Shown: in pieces, positions 7,962 through 16,334 of the stretch
Numbering within the stretch: position 1 is the first letter of the stretch
Layout of the letters: each line of letters opens with the position of its first letter
NCBI GenBank assembly: GCA_002451085.1
Contig: DKBE01000055.1
Span: 1 to 49,227 of the forward strand
Source of the DNA: Proteobacteria bacterium UBA6908
Lineage (GTDB): Bacteria > Pseudomonadota > Gammaproteobacteria > Acidiferrobacterales > UBA6901
Length of the DNA: 49,227 nucleotides
Direction of reading: 5' to 3'
The notes under the pieces: generated by a model
The model's database searches: none
The model's input: only the letters and a program-made list of their open reading frames with translations
Told to the model about the DNA's origin: nothing
Made by a program: the position numbers and the translations under genes

Positions 7962-8633
7962 TTAGTGCGGAAGCACGCGTAACAACCACGCACGAATGTC
8001 CCGGATTTCCTGAGCACACACCGAATGTTCCATGGGGTAAGTGTGCCACTCCACCGGCAGACGCAATTCACTCAACAGCCGCTGGGCATACTCCCCCATG
8101 GGGAATGGAACGACAGGGTCCGAGGTGCCATGCGCCAGAAGCACCGGGACTCCGGCATTGGCCGTGTGCATTTCCAGTGCGATCTTCGTAGGTAGCGGTA
8201 TCGGCATGGACAGGGCCATGATCCCGGCCAATCGCTCGGGATAACGCAGACCGGTATGCAGGGCCATGGCCGCACCTTGGGAAAAGCCGGCCAACACGAT
8301 GCGATGGCTGTCCACACCCATTACCCGCTCCTGCTCAATCAACGCCCGCAGGTGTTGCTCGGATTCGCGAATCTGCGCTTCGTTCTGATGAAAACCCTGC
8401 GCGTCGATGGCAATGTCGTACCAGGCCCGCATCGTATACCCGCCATTGACGGTCACCGGCCGATACGGCGCATGTGGAAACACAAAACGTACCGGCAATG
8501 AGTCAGGCAACTGCAACTCCGGCACAATAGGCTCAAAATCATGACCGTCCGCACCCAGTCCGTGCAGCCATATGATACTGGCCGCGGATTTGGGGCCGGT
8601 CTCGATTATTACCGGCGCGGGGTCATTAAACAC
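7962..8633 (-). CDS. carboxylesterase/phospholipase of the alpha/beta hydrolase family
   Basis: A 223-residue cytoplasmic hydrolase of the bacterial carboxylesterase / acyl-protein-thioesterase-like group. The triad is visible: Ser118 in AGFSQGAA, Asp172 in HGTSDPVVP and His203 in YPMEHSV. The early IIWLHGLGADGHDF stretch forms the oxyanion hole. The open frame extends to a TTG at 8687 inside queD; I prefer the GTG at 8633, which avoids the overlap and gives the usual family length. It follows queD by 7 bases, so they are probably cotranscribed. Substrate is probably short-chain esters; not determinable here. Confidence 0.88.
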   Translation of the reverse strand: MFNDPAPVIIETGPKSAASIIWLHGLGADGHDFEPIVPELQLPDSLPVRFVFPHAPYRPVTVNGGYTMRAWYDIAIDAQGFHQNEAQIRESEQHLRALIEQERVMGVDSHRIVLAGFSQGAAMALHTGLRYPERLAGIMALSMPIPLPTKIALEMHTANAGVPVLLAHGTSDPVVPFPMGEYAQRLLSELRLPVEWHTYPMEHSVCAQEIRDIRAWLLRVLPH

Positions 8634-8640
8634 CGCCGTG

Positions 8641-8997
8641 TCAGTCCCCGCTGTAGACACAGCCGGCCGTACAGGTTTCGCGCACAATCACCTTGGATAA
8701 CAACGGTAGTGCCGGCTTAAGCCGTTTCCAGATCCAGCGCGCCAGATTTTCGCTGGTTGGGTTATCCAACCCGGGTATGTCGTTCAGGTAATGATGATCG
8801 AGCTGCTCGTACAGCGGACTGAAGGCACGGCTCACATCGGCGAAATCCATGACCCAGCCTTCCTTGTCGGACAGTGGCCCATGAACATGAATTTCAACGC
8901 GAAAGGAGTGGCCATGCAAACGCCGGCACTTGTGTTGCTCGGGAAGGTTTGGCAGCCGATGTGCGGCTTCGATGGTAAAAATCTTGAAAATTTCCAC
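8641..8997 (-). CDS. queD: 6-carboxytetrahydropterin synthase QueD
   Basis: A 118-residue enzyme that turns dihydroneopterin triphosphate into 6-carboxytetrahydropterin in queuosine/7-deazaguanine synthesis. Zinc ligands His13, His28 and His30 are present (EAAHRLP and LHGHSF). So are the catalytic Cys24 (HKCRRLHGH), the Asp67-His68 pair and Glu107 (VRETCTAGC). Length is normal for QueD. The 3' end is 7 bases from the esterase start. No other queuosine gene is nearby. Confidence 0.93.
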   Translation of the reverse strand: MEIFKIFTIEAAHRLPNLPEQHKCRRLHGHSFRVEIHVHGPLSDKEGWVMDFADVSRAFSPLYEQLDHHYLNDIPGLDNPTSENLARWIWKRLKPALPLLSKVIVRETCTAGCVYSGD

Positions 8998-9117
8998 AAA
9001 TACTCCGGGGAATCCAGACCTGATGTTGTGTGGCTAGAATAACACAGGCCAGTCCCCGGAATTCTGTGGTTGGGCGCGCTTTTCGACACCGCGATTCGGC
9101 CAATTCAGGCTAGCCGA

Positions 9118-9336
9118 TCAGGGCAATCGCCGGCACGCCAGGGATTCACAGCTGTAATGTAACGAACCCCAGCCATCAGCATGGCGGCGATGGCGTTGTT
9201 CGCGCAGCACGACGATATCACCCACATATACCATGGCCGCCACCTCTTTCATTCCCGGATGATCAGCCTCTGTATGTGAAATAATCTGATTCACTTTTTC
9301 CGCTAACGCGGCGGTTAGTTGACTGAAACGGCTCAT
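9118..9336 (-). CDS. small hypothetical protein (72 aa)
   Basis: A 72-residue soluble protein that I do not recognise. The main support is a near-perfect ribosome site (GGAGGTGACC directly before the ATG at 9336) and a plausible amphipathic helix in the first 30 residues (SRFSQLTAALAEKVNQII). A strand-like VAAMVYVGDIVVLRE stretch follows, then a His/Arg-rich segment and two cysteines near the C-terminus. The frame is open further upstream to 9405, but the SD fixes the start. It lies 119 bases from queD and is divergent from the host-attachment gene. Confidence 0.6.
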   Translation of the reverse strand: MSRFSQLTAALAEKVNQIISHTEADHPGMKEVAAMVYVGDIVVLREQRHRRHADGWGSLHYSCESLACRRLP

Positions 9337-9474
9337 GGTCACCTCCGGCTGCACAGGCTGCGGGACTGACTGGTTACCCAAATAGAGTGGCAAGGACCGT
9401 GCCAACCGCCTGCAGGGAAAAATGCATGTAGATCAGCGGGTCAGTCCCGAATATTTCTGGCCCTGCCGCGAATT

Positions 9475-9522
9475 GGGTCACTGACCCGGCCGAATGTTGC
9501 CCGGTTTGTTTAATTAACCGGG
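9475..9522. repeat. two adjacent palindromes upstream of the host-attachment gene
   Basis: GGGTCA-C-TGACCC occupies 9475-9487 and CCCGGTT-N9-AACCGGG occupies 9500-9522. A third GGGTCAGT half-site lies at 9438-9445. They sit in the 251-base gap between two divergent genes (9337-9587), where operators would be expected. No matching regulator is recognisable nearby. Confidence 0.5.
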
Positions 9523-9587
9523 ATCAATGACAGCGAACCACCAAACATGGAACATGGGTTCGCAACTGAGATAAAGGGGAATTTTGT

Positions 9588-10031
9588 ATGACCACGACGT
9601 GGATACTCGTAGCCCATCGCGCCGGTGCCCGCTTATTCGAAAACACCGGTCCCGGGAAAGGGCTCAAGCTACTGGAGCAAATTGACCACCCTGAGGGGCG
9701 GCTGAAAAATGTCGAGATCAACTCGGACAAGCCGGGGCGCGCCTTCGACAGCTTCGGTGGTGCACGGCACAGCATGAGCAAGGAACATGAACCGAAGGAA
9801 CAGATTGCACTGCGCTTTGCGAAGCTGCTGGGTGACCTGCTCGAGAAGGGCCGCGCCTTAAATCAGTACAGCAAACTGGTGCTGATCGCGGAACCGAAGC
9901 TCCTGGGGGAGTTGCGCGATGCCCTGCCGCCACATACGGCGTCGCTGGTCAGCGCCACGCTCGACAAGGATCTGGGTGGCATTAGCGACCGCGATCTGCC
10001 CACTCACGTCGGCGGCACCATACCGCTGTAA
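9588..10031 (+). CDS. host attachment family protein (baeRF-like)
   Basis: A 147-residue cytoplasmic protein of the family named 'protein required for attachment to host cells'. Family features are the N-terminal WILVAHRAGARLFE strand-turn, the EGRLKN and the RHSMS segments, the LVLIAEPKLLGELR strand-helix, and the C-terminal HVGGTIPL. The fold relates to the eRF1/baeRF group, so a nucleic-acid or ribosome-linked role is as likely as attachment; the family name comes from a plant-associated bacterium. AAGGGG precedes the ATG. The convergent aminotransferase ends 3 bases away. Confidence 0.82.
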   Translation: MTTTWILVAHRAGARLFENTGPGKGLKLLEQIDHPEGRLKNVEINSDKPGRAFDSFGGARHSMSKEHEPKEQIALRFAKLLGDLLEKGRALNQYSKLVLIAEPKLLGELRDALPPHTASLVSATLDKDLGGISDRDLPTHVGGTIPL

Positions 10032-10034
10032 TCC

Positions 10035-11198
10035 TCACGGCTGCGAACGAGCAAGAAACCCTGCTATCCGGCGTACGCCTTCTTCGAGACGTGCACGGGT
10101 AGTCGTGTAGGAAAAGCGGACATGCTGCGCGGGAGCGTTGACTCCGAAGTCCAGTCCCGGGGTAATGGCCACCCCGGCCTGTTCAAGAAGATCGCGCGCA
10201 AACCGGTCGCTGTCTTGCGTGAACGCCCGGCAATTCGCATACAGGTAAAAGGCGCCGGACGGGATGACCGGGATCTCAAAACCCAGACCGCGTAAGGCGG
10301 CCAGCAGGTAATCGCGGCGCGCTTCAAACTCTGCCCGTCGCCGCTCCAGTTCGGAACGCACATCCGGACGCAACGCCGCGATGGCGGCATGCTGGCCCGG
10401 TGTGCTGGCCGCGAGAAAAATATTCTGCGCCAGCCGGTCAATGGCTTCGACATAGGTGTCCGGTGCCACCAGCCAGCCAATGCGCCAACCGGTCATGCCG
10501 TAATATTTCGAGAAACTGTTTACCACGAATACATCCGAAGCATGTGCCAGAACACTGCGCACCGGATCGCCGTAGATCAGGCCATGGTAAATCTCATCCA
10601 CAATCAGCGTGCCGCCCAGCTCCCGAACCGTTGCCACGATGCTCGCCAACTCGGCATCCGGCACCACGGTCCCGGCTGGGTTGGAAGGTGATGACACCAG
10701 CACGGCGCGTGTTCTCGGTGTCCAGTACTGACGGACGAGTGCGGCAGTGAGCTGGTAGGACGTTTCGGCACCCGTCGGAACCAGCCGGGCGCGACCTTCG
10801 AACAGACGCACGAAATGCCGATTGCACGGGTATCCGGGATCGGCCATGAGCACTTCATCGCCGGGATTGATCAGCACGCCAAACACCAGCATGAGGGCCC
10901 CGGACGCACCGGGTGTGACCACCACGCGTTCCGGATCGGGTCGAGCCATTCCGTCATAGGCGCTGGCAATGGCTGCACGCAATTCCGGAAGGCCAAGCGC
11001 CGGTGTGTAGTGCGTTCGACCTTCGCGCAGGGACGCCATTCCCGCCTCGACAATCGGTAACGCCGTTGGAAAGTCCGGTTCACCGATTTCCATGTGCACA
11101 ATATCGCGTCCCTGGCGCTCCAGCTCCCGGGCACGGGCCAGGATATCCATCACATGGAAGGCACTGATCTCCGCCATGCGGGCAGCGAGGTGTTGCAT
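10035..11198 (-). CDS. PLP-dependent aminotransferase (class I/II)
   Basis: A 387-residue cytoplasmic aminotransferase of fold type I. The PLP lysine is Lys231 in NSFSKYYGMTGWRIGW, with Asp201 and Tyr204 in VDEIYHG, Asn173 in SSPSNPAG and a substrate-carboxylate Arg near the C-terminus. It resembles aspartate/alanine-type aminotransferases of subgroup I-gamma. The substrate cannot be fixed from sequence. The gene is isolated, divergent from the cytochrome-porin gene, and the 182-base gap between them contains the FNR-like box. Confidence 0.9.
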   Translation of the reverse strand: MQHLAARMAEISAFHVMDILARARELERQGRDIVHMEIGEPDFPTALPIVEAGMASLREGRTHYTPALGLPELRAAIASAYDGMARPDPERVVVTPGASGALMLVFGVLINPGDEVLMADPGYPCNRHFVRLFEGRARLVPTGAETSYQLTAALVRQYWTPRTRAVLVSSPSNPAGTVVPDAELASIVATVRELGGTLIVDEIYHGLIYGDPVRSVLAHASDVFVVNSFSKYYGMTGWRIGWLVAPDTYVEAIDRLAQNIFLAASTPGQHAAIAALRPDVRSELERRRAEFEARRDYLLAALRGLGFEIPVIPSGAFYLYANCRAFTQDSDRFARDLLEQAGVAITPGLDFGVNAPAQHVRFSYTTTRARLEEGVRRIAGFLARSQP

Positions 11199-11292
11199 GG
11201 CGCGTGAAGTTCATCACTCAAAGGGAAAGAGCACTCATGCTACTGGGTGCTTACCGCCCGGTGCAAGCCGACATTCCTGCCGGGTTTCACAG

Positions 11293-11306
11293 TTGACCTC
11301 GGTCAA
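11293..11306. promoter_or_regulatory. FNR/CRP-family operator-like palindrome
   Basis: TTGACCTCGGTCAA is a perfect 14-base palindrome of the form TTGAC-N4-GTCAA, the layout bound by FNR/DNR/NnrR-type regulators. Its centre is 81 bases before the cytochrome-porin ATG. An AATACT at 11332-11337 could be a -10 element, placing the box near -42, the usual activator position. No regulator gene is in the window. Confidence 0.5.
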
Positions 11307-11380
11307 TACATCGATCAGGCATTTGTGCCGAAATACTCAAACCATCGAAAACATCTCATCCGACCGAGAGGAATGCCATC

Positions 11381-12694
11381 ATGCACCTGATGCGCGCGTA
11401 CGTCCGGAATCTACATCTCCGCGGCCTGTCCATACTGCTGGCATTGCTGTGCAGCGGAATCAGCGAGACCAGCTCGGCCATGCCGGTCTTTGCCCGCCAG
11501 TACGACATGACCTGTGCGGCCTGTCATGCCGCTTTCCCGCGCCTCAATGCCTTCGGCGAGCAGTTCCGGGAAAATAATTTCCGCTTGCCAAACTGGCGCG
11601 AGAAAACCACCGTTGACACCAAGGACGACATGCTCGCCCTGCCGAAATTCCCGCCACTGGCGATACGCGCCCAGGCCTTCGTGCAGGGTCGCCAGGGACG
11701 CGAAATCAACGACAGCTACACCGGCTTTACCGACAACAACGCCGAATTTGATTTCCAGGCACCGTATCTGATCAAGCTGCTGTCGAGCGCCCCGCTGTCT
11801 GACCATCTCACCTACTATTTTTACGGAATCTTTGCCGAGAAAGGCACCAACGGCGAGAGCATCATCGAGGATGCCTGGTTCCGTCACGACGATGCCTTCG
11901 GCACCAAGATTGCAACCCAGTTGGGACAATTTCAGGTTTCTGATCTGATGTTTCCGCGTGAAACCCGAATGACATTCCAGGACTTCATGGCCTACCGCTT
12001 TGCGGGCATCACCTATGACCGCGGCGTGATCTTTGACCGTCGATTCGGTCCTGTATCGCTGGCCCTGGGCGCCGTGAATGGCAACGGGATTGAACAGAAT
12101 TTCAACATCAACAGTCCCGGTTTCCAGCGACCGGACAAGATGTTCGACAACGATACCCGCAAGAACATCTTCGGCCGGATTGGCACTGCAGTTGGCCCAC
12201 TCCATCTTGGTCTGTTTGGTCTGAGCGGAGAACAGAAAAGCCGGAACAATGTGCTGGATCCTCTCGGCACAACCGCCGGAACACGCGATACCGATAAGCG
12301 GATTCTGGGTGTGGATGTCTCGGGGGTCATCGCCGGCAAGTCCCACTGGTTTGCACAGGCCCTGTGGAATCGCTGGGATGGTTACCTCGACAGCAACCCG
12401 GCAAAAAACTACCGTTGGTTCGGCGCCTTTGCCGGTGTGGATTATATTCACAGCGAACGCTGGGTATTTTCAATGCTCTATAACTTCGCCGATGCCCAGG
12501 ACCTGGAAAATACCGGAACCGTGTATGAAGGCATCAACATCAATACCTTGACGCTGACTGCCTCCTACTATTTCATGCGCAACGTTAAAGGAGTGGTGGA
12601 AATCGCTGGTGATTTCCAGAAAGAGACCGCGAGCTACACCGCGCATCCGACCAAAGAAGGCTATATTCTGGTCGGCATCGACACGGCATTTTAG
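11381..12694 (+). CDS. fused monoheme cytochrome-porin of the outer membrane (Cyc2-like)
   Basis: A 437-residue exported protein. A signal peptide covers residues 1-33 (cleavage after SSA). The mature N-terminus reads MPVFARQYDMTCAACHAAFP, with one heme site CAACH at 45-49. The remaining 380 residues are rich in alternating aromatic/polar strands and end in a terminal Phe (GIDTAF), the mark of an outer-membrane beta-barrel. This heme-then-barrel layout, and the A-x-P-x-F-A-R-Q stretch before the heme, match Cyc2-type porin-cytochromes that pass electrons across the outer membrane, for example from Fe(II). Many relatives of this family have no tested function, so iron oxidation is a hypothesis. 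GAGAGGA precedes the ATG. No neighbouring electron-carrier gene. Confidence 0.7.
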   Translation: MHLMRAYVRNLHLRGLSILLALLCSGISETSSAMPVFARQYDMTCAACHAAFPRLNAFGEQFRENNFRLPNWREKTTVDTKDDMLALPKFPPLAIRAQAFVQGRQGREINDSYTGFTDNNAEFDFQAPYLIKLLSSAPLSDHLTYYFYGIFAEKGTNGESIIEDAWFRHDDAFGTKIATQLGQFQVSDLMFPRETRMTFQDFMAYRFAGITYDRGVIFDRRFGPVSLALGAVNGNGIEQNFNINSPGFQRPDKMFDNDTRKNIFGRIGTAVGPLHLGLFGLSGEQKSRNNVLDPLGTTAGTRDTDKRILGVDVSGVIAGKSHWFAQALWNRWDGYLDSNPAKNYRWFGAFAGVDYIHSERWVFSMLYNFADAQDLENTGTVYEGININTLTLTASYYFMRNVKGVVEIAGDFQKETASYTAHPTKEGYILVGIDTAF

Positions 12695-12700
12695 TGCCGG

Positions 12701-13459
12701 TCAGACCAGCGTTCGCGCCAGCGACAGATCGAACACACGCATGCCATTCCCGGATGGCTGGCCGGACAGCTGTGAAAACGGTTGTCCGGGCTCGCCAAGC
12801 TGATCGAGCACCAATGTGGCACCGCTAAAATCATGATCACGGGTGTAATCATTGATCGTGATCACCGTTCGCAATCCGGCACCGCGCGCGGCCAACAGCC
12901 CGTTTTCGGAATCTTCGAAGGCCAGGCACTCTGTCGGCGACAGTCGCAACTTTTCCAGAGCGTAGCGGTAGATATCCGGTGCCGGTTTTTTGGCCGGAAC
13001 AATATCGCCAGCGGCAATAACCTCAAACCACGAGTGTGCTTCAGGCGCCAGCGAGTGCGCGAGCAGTGCGGTGACATTCTCCGGGGTGGTCGTGGTGGCA
13101 ATGGCCAGCCGCACACCGGCAGCGCGCGCTTCGCGCAACAACCGCTCCACGCCGGGGCGCAATGGAATCCCGCCCTCTGACAACAAGGCCGTGTAATGAC
13201 GGGTTTTGGCGGCGTGCAGACGCGCGATCAGTGCATCCAGATCAGTGGGACGCGGCCAATCGGGGCGATAACGGTCCAGGTAATGTCGCATGCGCTCCTT
13301 GCCACCGGTGACCGCCAGCAATTCCCCGTAGCGCGGCACGTCCCAGTGCCAGTCGAGACCGGCTTCGGCAAACGCCTGATTGAAGGCAACACGATGGCCG
13401 TCGCGCTCGGTGTCGGCCAGCGTTCCATCGACATCAAAGATCAGTGCCGCGAGTGTCAT
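12701..13459 (-). CDS. HAD-family phosphatase (CbbY/phosphoglycolate phosphatase-like)
   Basis: A 252-residue HAD hydrolase. Motif I is LIFDVDGTLADTE with nucleophile Asp and acid/base Asp; motif II is the Thr of IATTTTPEN; motif III/IV is the Lys in PAKKPAPDIY and the FEDSENG acid pair. The CbbY group, often in autotrophs, acts on sugar phosphates such as xylulose-1,5-bisphosphate; that fits an autotroph but is not shown by this sequence. The start is set at ATG 13459 rather than the GTG 6 bases upstream. Convergent with the cytochrome-porin gene, 6 bases apart. Confidence 0.85.
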   Translation of the reverse strand: MTLAALIFDVDGTLADTERDGHRVAFNQAFAEAGLDWHWDVPRYGELLAVTGGKERMRHYLDRYRPDWPRPTDLDALIARLHAAKTRHYTALLSEGGIPLRPGVERLLREARAAGVRLAIATTTTPENVTALLAHSLAPEAHSWFEVIAAGDIVPAKKPAPDIYRYALEKLRLSPTECLAFEDSENGLLAARGAGLRTVITINDYTRDHDFSGATLVLDQLGEPGQPFSQLSGQPSGNGMRVFDLSLARTLV

Positions 13460-13532
13460 TTCCACTACAATATCAAGGTCTTAGATGGTGTTAATTTATC
13501 ATGAATCTGGTCCGATTCTTGCTCGTATTTTG

Positions 13533-13561
13533 TTGCGCCCTGCCCCCCGTTCTGGTATAGA
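13533..13561 (+). promoter_or_regulatory. dksA promoter with GC-rich discriminator
   Basis: TTGCGC (13533-13538), 17-base spacer, TATAGA (13556-13561), followed by TGCCCGC. The GC-rich stretch between -10 and the expected start is typical of promoters inhibited by ppGpp and DksA, so dksA may control itself. Confidence 0.6.
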
Positions 13562-13620
13562 TGCCCGCTTGATTTTGACCGGGGGGGACCCTCCCGGAGT
13601 GCAGCAACAGGAGTTTTTTA

Positions 13621-14070
13621 ATGCCGGCCAGCAAAAAGAAGGACCAAGTCACTACCTCGACACTCATCCACGGCATCAAGCCGTATGTGATGAAGAAAAG
13701 CGAGGAGTACATGAGCAAACCGATGCTCGATCACTTCCGCGCCATTCTCAATGGCTGGAAACAGGAACTGCTCGACGAGGTGTCGCGTACCGTGCACACC
13801 ATGCAGGATGAAACCGCCAATCATCCGGACCCGAATGATCGCGCCAGCCAGGAAACCGACATGGCCCTGGAACTGCGTTCACGCGATCGCGAACGCAAAC
13901 TGATTAAAAAAATCGAGGAAGCCATCCAGACCATCGATTCCGGCGAGTACGGTTTCTGCGAGCAGTGCGGGGTCGAAATTGGCGTCCAGCGTCTTGAGGC
14001 GCGGCCGACCGCCACCCTGTGTGTCGATTGCAAAACGCTGGATGAAATGCGTGAAAAACAAATGGGCTGA
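13621..14070 (+). CDS. dksA: RNA polymerase-binding transcription factor DksA
   Basis: A 149-residue protein that binds the RNA polymerase secondary channel and works with ppGpp. It has a coiled-coil hairpin, the tip motif D-x-x-D-x-A (Asp70, Asp73, Ala75 in HPDPNDRAS) and a four-cysteine zinc finger (Cys113, Cys116, Cys134, Cys137; GFCEQCG and LCVDCK). AGGAG lies 8 bases before the ATG. A canonical promoter is upstream and a terminator-like hairpin downstream, so it is a single-gene unit. Length and motifs are those of full DksA, not a zinc-less paralog. Confidence 0.97.
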   Translation: MPASKKKDQVTTSTLIHGIKPYVMKKSEEYMSKPMLDHFRAILNGWKQELLDEVSRTVHTMQDETANHPDPNDRASQETDMALELRSRDRERKLIKKIEEAIQTIDSGEYGFCEQCGVEIGVQRLEARPTATLCVDCKTLDEMREKQMG

Positions 14071-14102
14071 GGCCTTCGGGCACCAGCCTTCATCGAATAC
14101 CG

Positions 14103-14131
14103 GAGGGGGTTGATCAACCCCCTCTTTCATT
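14103..14131 (+). terminator. terminator-like hairpin after dksA
   Basis: A 22-base perfect palindrome (GAGGGGGTT-GATC-AACCCCCTC, 14103-14124) followed by TTTCATTT. The stem is very strong and the T-tract is interrupted by CA. It lies between the dksA stop and the GTG of the dihydroorotase gene. Confidence 0.8.
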
Positions 14132-14146
14132 TCCGGAAGCCAATCC

Positions 14147-15457
14147 GTGTATAACTTGATCGTCCGCAATGCACGTATTGCCCGTCCCGACGGTTCTACG
14201 TTCGAAGGCGACGTGGCCTGTGAGGACGGCAAGATCGCGCGACTCGATCACCACATCGGGGCCGAGGCTCGTGAAACGATCGATGCCGAGGGCCACCTGT
14301 TGATGCCGGGAGTGATTGACCCGCAGGTGCATTTCCGGGAACCGGGCAAGGAATACAAGGAAGACCTCGGCAGCGGATCGCGTGCCGCCGTGCGCGGTGG
14401 AGTCACCAGCTTCCTCGAAATGCCGAATACCGACCCGCCAACCACTACTCAGGCAGCGCTCGATGAGAAATTTGCACGCGCCGCGCAGAAGTGCGTCGCC
14501 AACTATGGCTTCTTCATCGGTGCCACCCCCGAGAATCTGCACGAGCTCAACACCGCCTCACCCGTATGCGGGATCAAGATCTTTATGGGTGCCAGCACCG
14601 GCTGCCTGCTGGTCAATGATCCAAAAGACCTGGAGCGCATATTCTCGCAGGGCACGCGCCTCATTGCGGTACACGCCGAAGATGAAGCCAGAATACGCGC
14701 GCGGCGTGAACAGTTTGCCGGGCGCGTCGATCCCGCGGCTCATTCGGAACTACGAGACAATGAGTGCGCACGACACGCGACCGAGCTGGCACTCTCACTG
14801 TCGAAGAAATATCAGCGTCGCCTGCATATCCTGCATCTGTCAACCAAAGAGGAAGTTGCGCTCTTGCGCCAGGACAAACCCTCCTGGGTGACAGCCGAGG
14901 TGATCCCGAATCACCTCTTCCTGAATACCGGCGACTACACAAACCTCGGCACTCTGGTGCAGATGAACCCTCCGATTCGCACCATTACCGACAACATGGG
15001 GTTGTGGGCTGGTTTACACGATGGCGTGATTGACTTCATTGCCACCGACCATGCCCCGCATACCCTGGAAGAAAAGGCGCTCGGATTCCCCAATGCTCCA
15101 TCCGGCATGCCGGGCGTGGAAACCTCGCTGCCGTTGATGCTAACCGCCACGCAGGAAGGGCGCTGCACACTGGCTGAAATCCAGAAATGGATGTGCTACG
15201 GCCCGGCCGAGGCCTACCGAATCCCCAATAAAGGAAAGATACTCGAAGGCTGGGATGCCGACCTGACCCTGGTCGATTTGCACACACCACGAGTCGTACA
15301 TCATGATGAAATGTTCACCAAGGTGCGATGGAGCCCATGGGTCGGGCGCACCCTCACCGGCTGGCCGATACACACCATCGTGAATGGCGAAATCGCCTAC
15401 GATCATGGCCAGATTCGCGAGCACACACGTGGCCGACCACTCACCTACCTCAACTGA
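14147..15457 (+). CDS. pyrC: dihydroorotase (class I amidohydrolase), QVH variant
   Basis: A 436-residue metal-dependent amidohydrolase for ring closure of carbamoyl-aspartate in pyrimidine synthesis. Visible residues: the carbamylated Lys144 (GIKIFMG), His176 (VHAED), His230 (HILHLST) and Asp301 (ATDHAPH). The usual first motif is His-x-His; here it reads DPQVHFREPG, so the first His is Gln60. The same Gln variant is, to my knowledge, common in one large dihydroorotase subfamily, so it may still be active. The start is GTG at 14147. It overlaps nothing and is 9 bases before uppP. It could also be an allantoinase/hydantoinase relative. Confidence 0.83.
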   Translation: MYNLIVRNARIARPDGSTFEGDVACEDGKIARLDHHIGAEARETIDAEGHLLMPGVIDPQVHFREPGKEYKEDLGSGSRAAVRGGVTSFLEMPNTDPPTTTQAALDEKFARAAQKCVANYGFFIGATPENLHELNTASPVCGIKIFMGASTGCLLVNDPKDLERIFSQGTRLIAVHAEDEARIRARREQFAGRVDPAAHSELRDNECARHATELALSLSKKYQRRLHILHLSTKEEVALLRQDKPSWVTAEVIPNHLFLNTGDYTNLGTLVQMNPPIRTITDNMGLWAGLHDGVIDFIATDHAPHTLEEKALGFPNAPSGMPGVETSLPLMLTATQEGRCTLAEIQKWMCYGPAEAYRIPNKGKILEGWDADLTLVDLHTPRVVHHDEMFTKVRWSPWVGRTLTGWPIHTIVNGEIAYDHGQIREHTRGRPLTYLN

Positions 15458-15466
15458 TACTCAACA

Positions 15467-16291
15467 ATGGATTTGCTGCTTCTCCTCAAGGCCCTGATTC
15501 TCGGTATCGTTGAAGGACTGACGGAATTCTTGCCGGTGTCCTCCACCGGGCACCTGATCCTGGCGGGCGATCTGCTCGGCTTCAACGACGAGCGCGGCAA
15601 GCTGTTCGAGATCGTGATTCAGACCGGTGCCATCCTGGCAGTGTGCTGGGAATATCGCGCCAAGATCGGCAGTGTCGTGGGCGGACTGCGAAGTGACCGA
15701 GGTGCGCAACGCTTTGCAATGAACCTGGCCATTGCCTTCCTCCCTCTGGCGATCCTCGGACTCGCTTTTGGAAAAACCATCAAGGCACACCTATTCCAAC
15801 CGATCCCCGTCGCGCTGGCCTTTATCCTTGGCGGAGTATTCATCCTGTGGGCCGAGCGACGCCAGCATGTAATCCGCATCCAGTCGGTCGATGACCTGAC
15901 CTGGCGAGACGCCATCAAGCTTGGTTTTGCCCAGGCGCTGGCCCTGATACCCGGCACGTCCCGCTCCGGCGCCACCATTATTGGGGGCCTGTTCTTCGGT
16001 CTGTCGCGCAAGGCAGCCACTGAATTCTCATTCTTTCTTGCCATTCCCACGTTGATCGCGGCCGGTGCCTACCAGATGTGGAAAGAACGCGCGCTGCTCA
16101 GCGCCGACGACCTTGGGATGTGGGCGGTGGGCTTCGCCACGGCATTCATCTCCGCCTTTCTGTGCGTGCGCTGGTTGCTGCGTTATATCAGCAACCATGA
16201 CTTCAGCCTGTTTGCCTGGTATCGGATCGCCTTTGGGCTGGTCGTCATTGGCACGGCCTACAGCGGTATCGTGGACTGGTCCAACCCGTGA
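15467..16291 (+). CDS. uppP: undecaprenyl-diphosphatase UppP (BacA)
   Basis: A 274-residue polytopic inner-membrane phosphatase that recycles undecaprenyl diphosphate, the lipid carrier for cell-wall synthesis. The two signature regions are present: [19 protein letters not shown] at residues 11-29 and [15 protein letters not shown] near residue 160. About eight membrane segments are expected. It starts 9 bases after the dihydroorotase stop and precedes dedA by 43 bases in the same direction, so a pyrC-uppP-dedA transcript is likely. Confidence 0.95.
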   Translation: MDLLLLLKALILGIVEGLTEFLPVSSTGHLILAGDLLGFNDERGKLFEIVIQTGAILAVCWEYRAKIGSVVGGLRSDRGAQRFAMNLAIAFLPLAILGLAFGKTIKAHLFQPIPVALAFILGGVFILWAERRQHVIRIQSVDDLTWRDAIKLGFAQALALIPGTSRSGATIIGGLFFGLSRKAATEFSFFLAIPTLIAAGAYQMWKERALLSADDLGMWAVGFATAFISAFLCVRWLLRYISNHDFSLFAWYRIAFGLVVIGTAYSGIVDWSNP

Positions 16292-16334
16292 TCCCCTCAG
16301 CAAACAGCCGCTTGTTTTTTAGGGAACTCTGAAC

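Noticed and set aside
11411-12451. Long open frame (346 codons) antisense to the cytochrome-porin gene
   Set aside because: Antisense shadow of a gene with strong signal peptide and heme motif; protein-like features absent.
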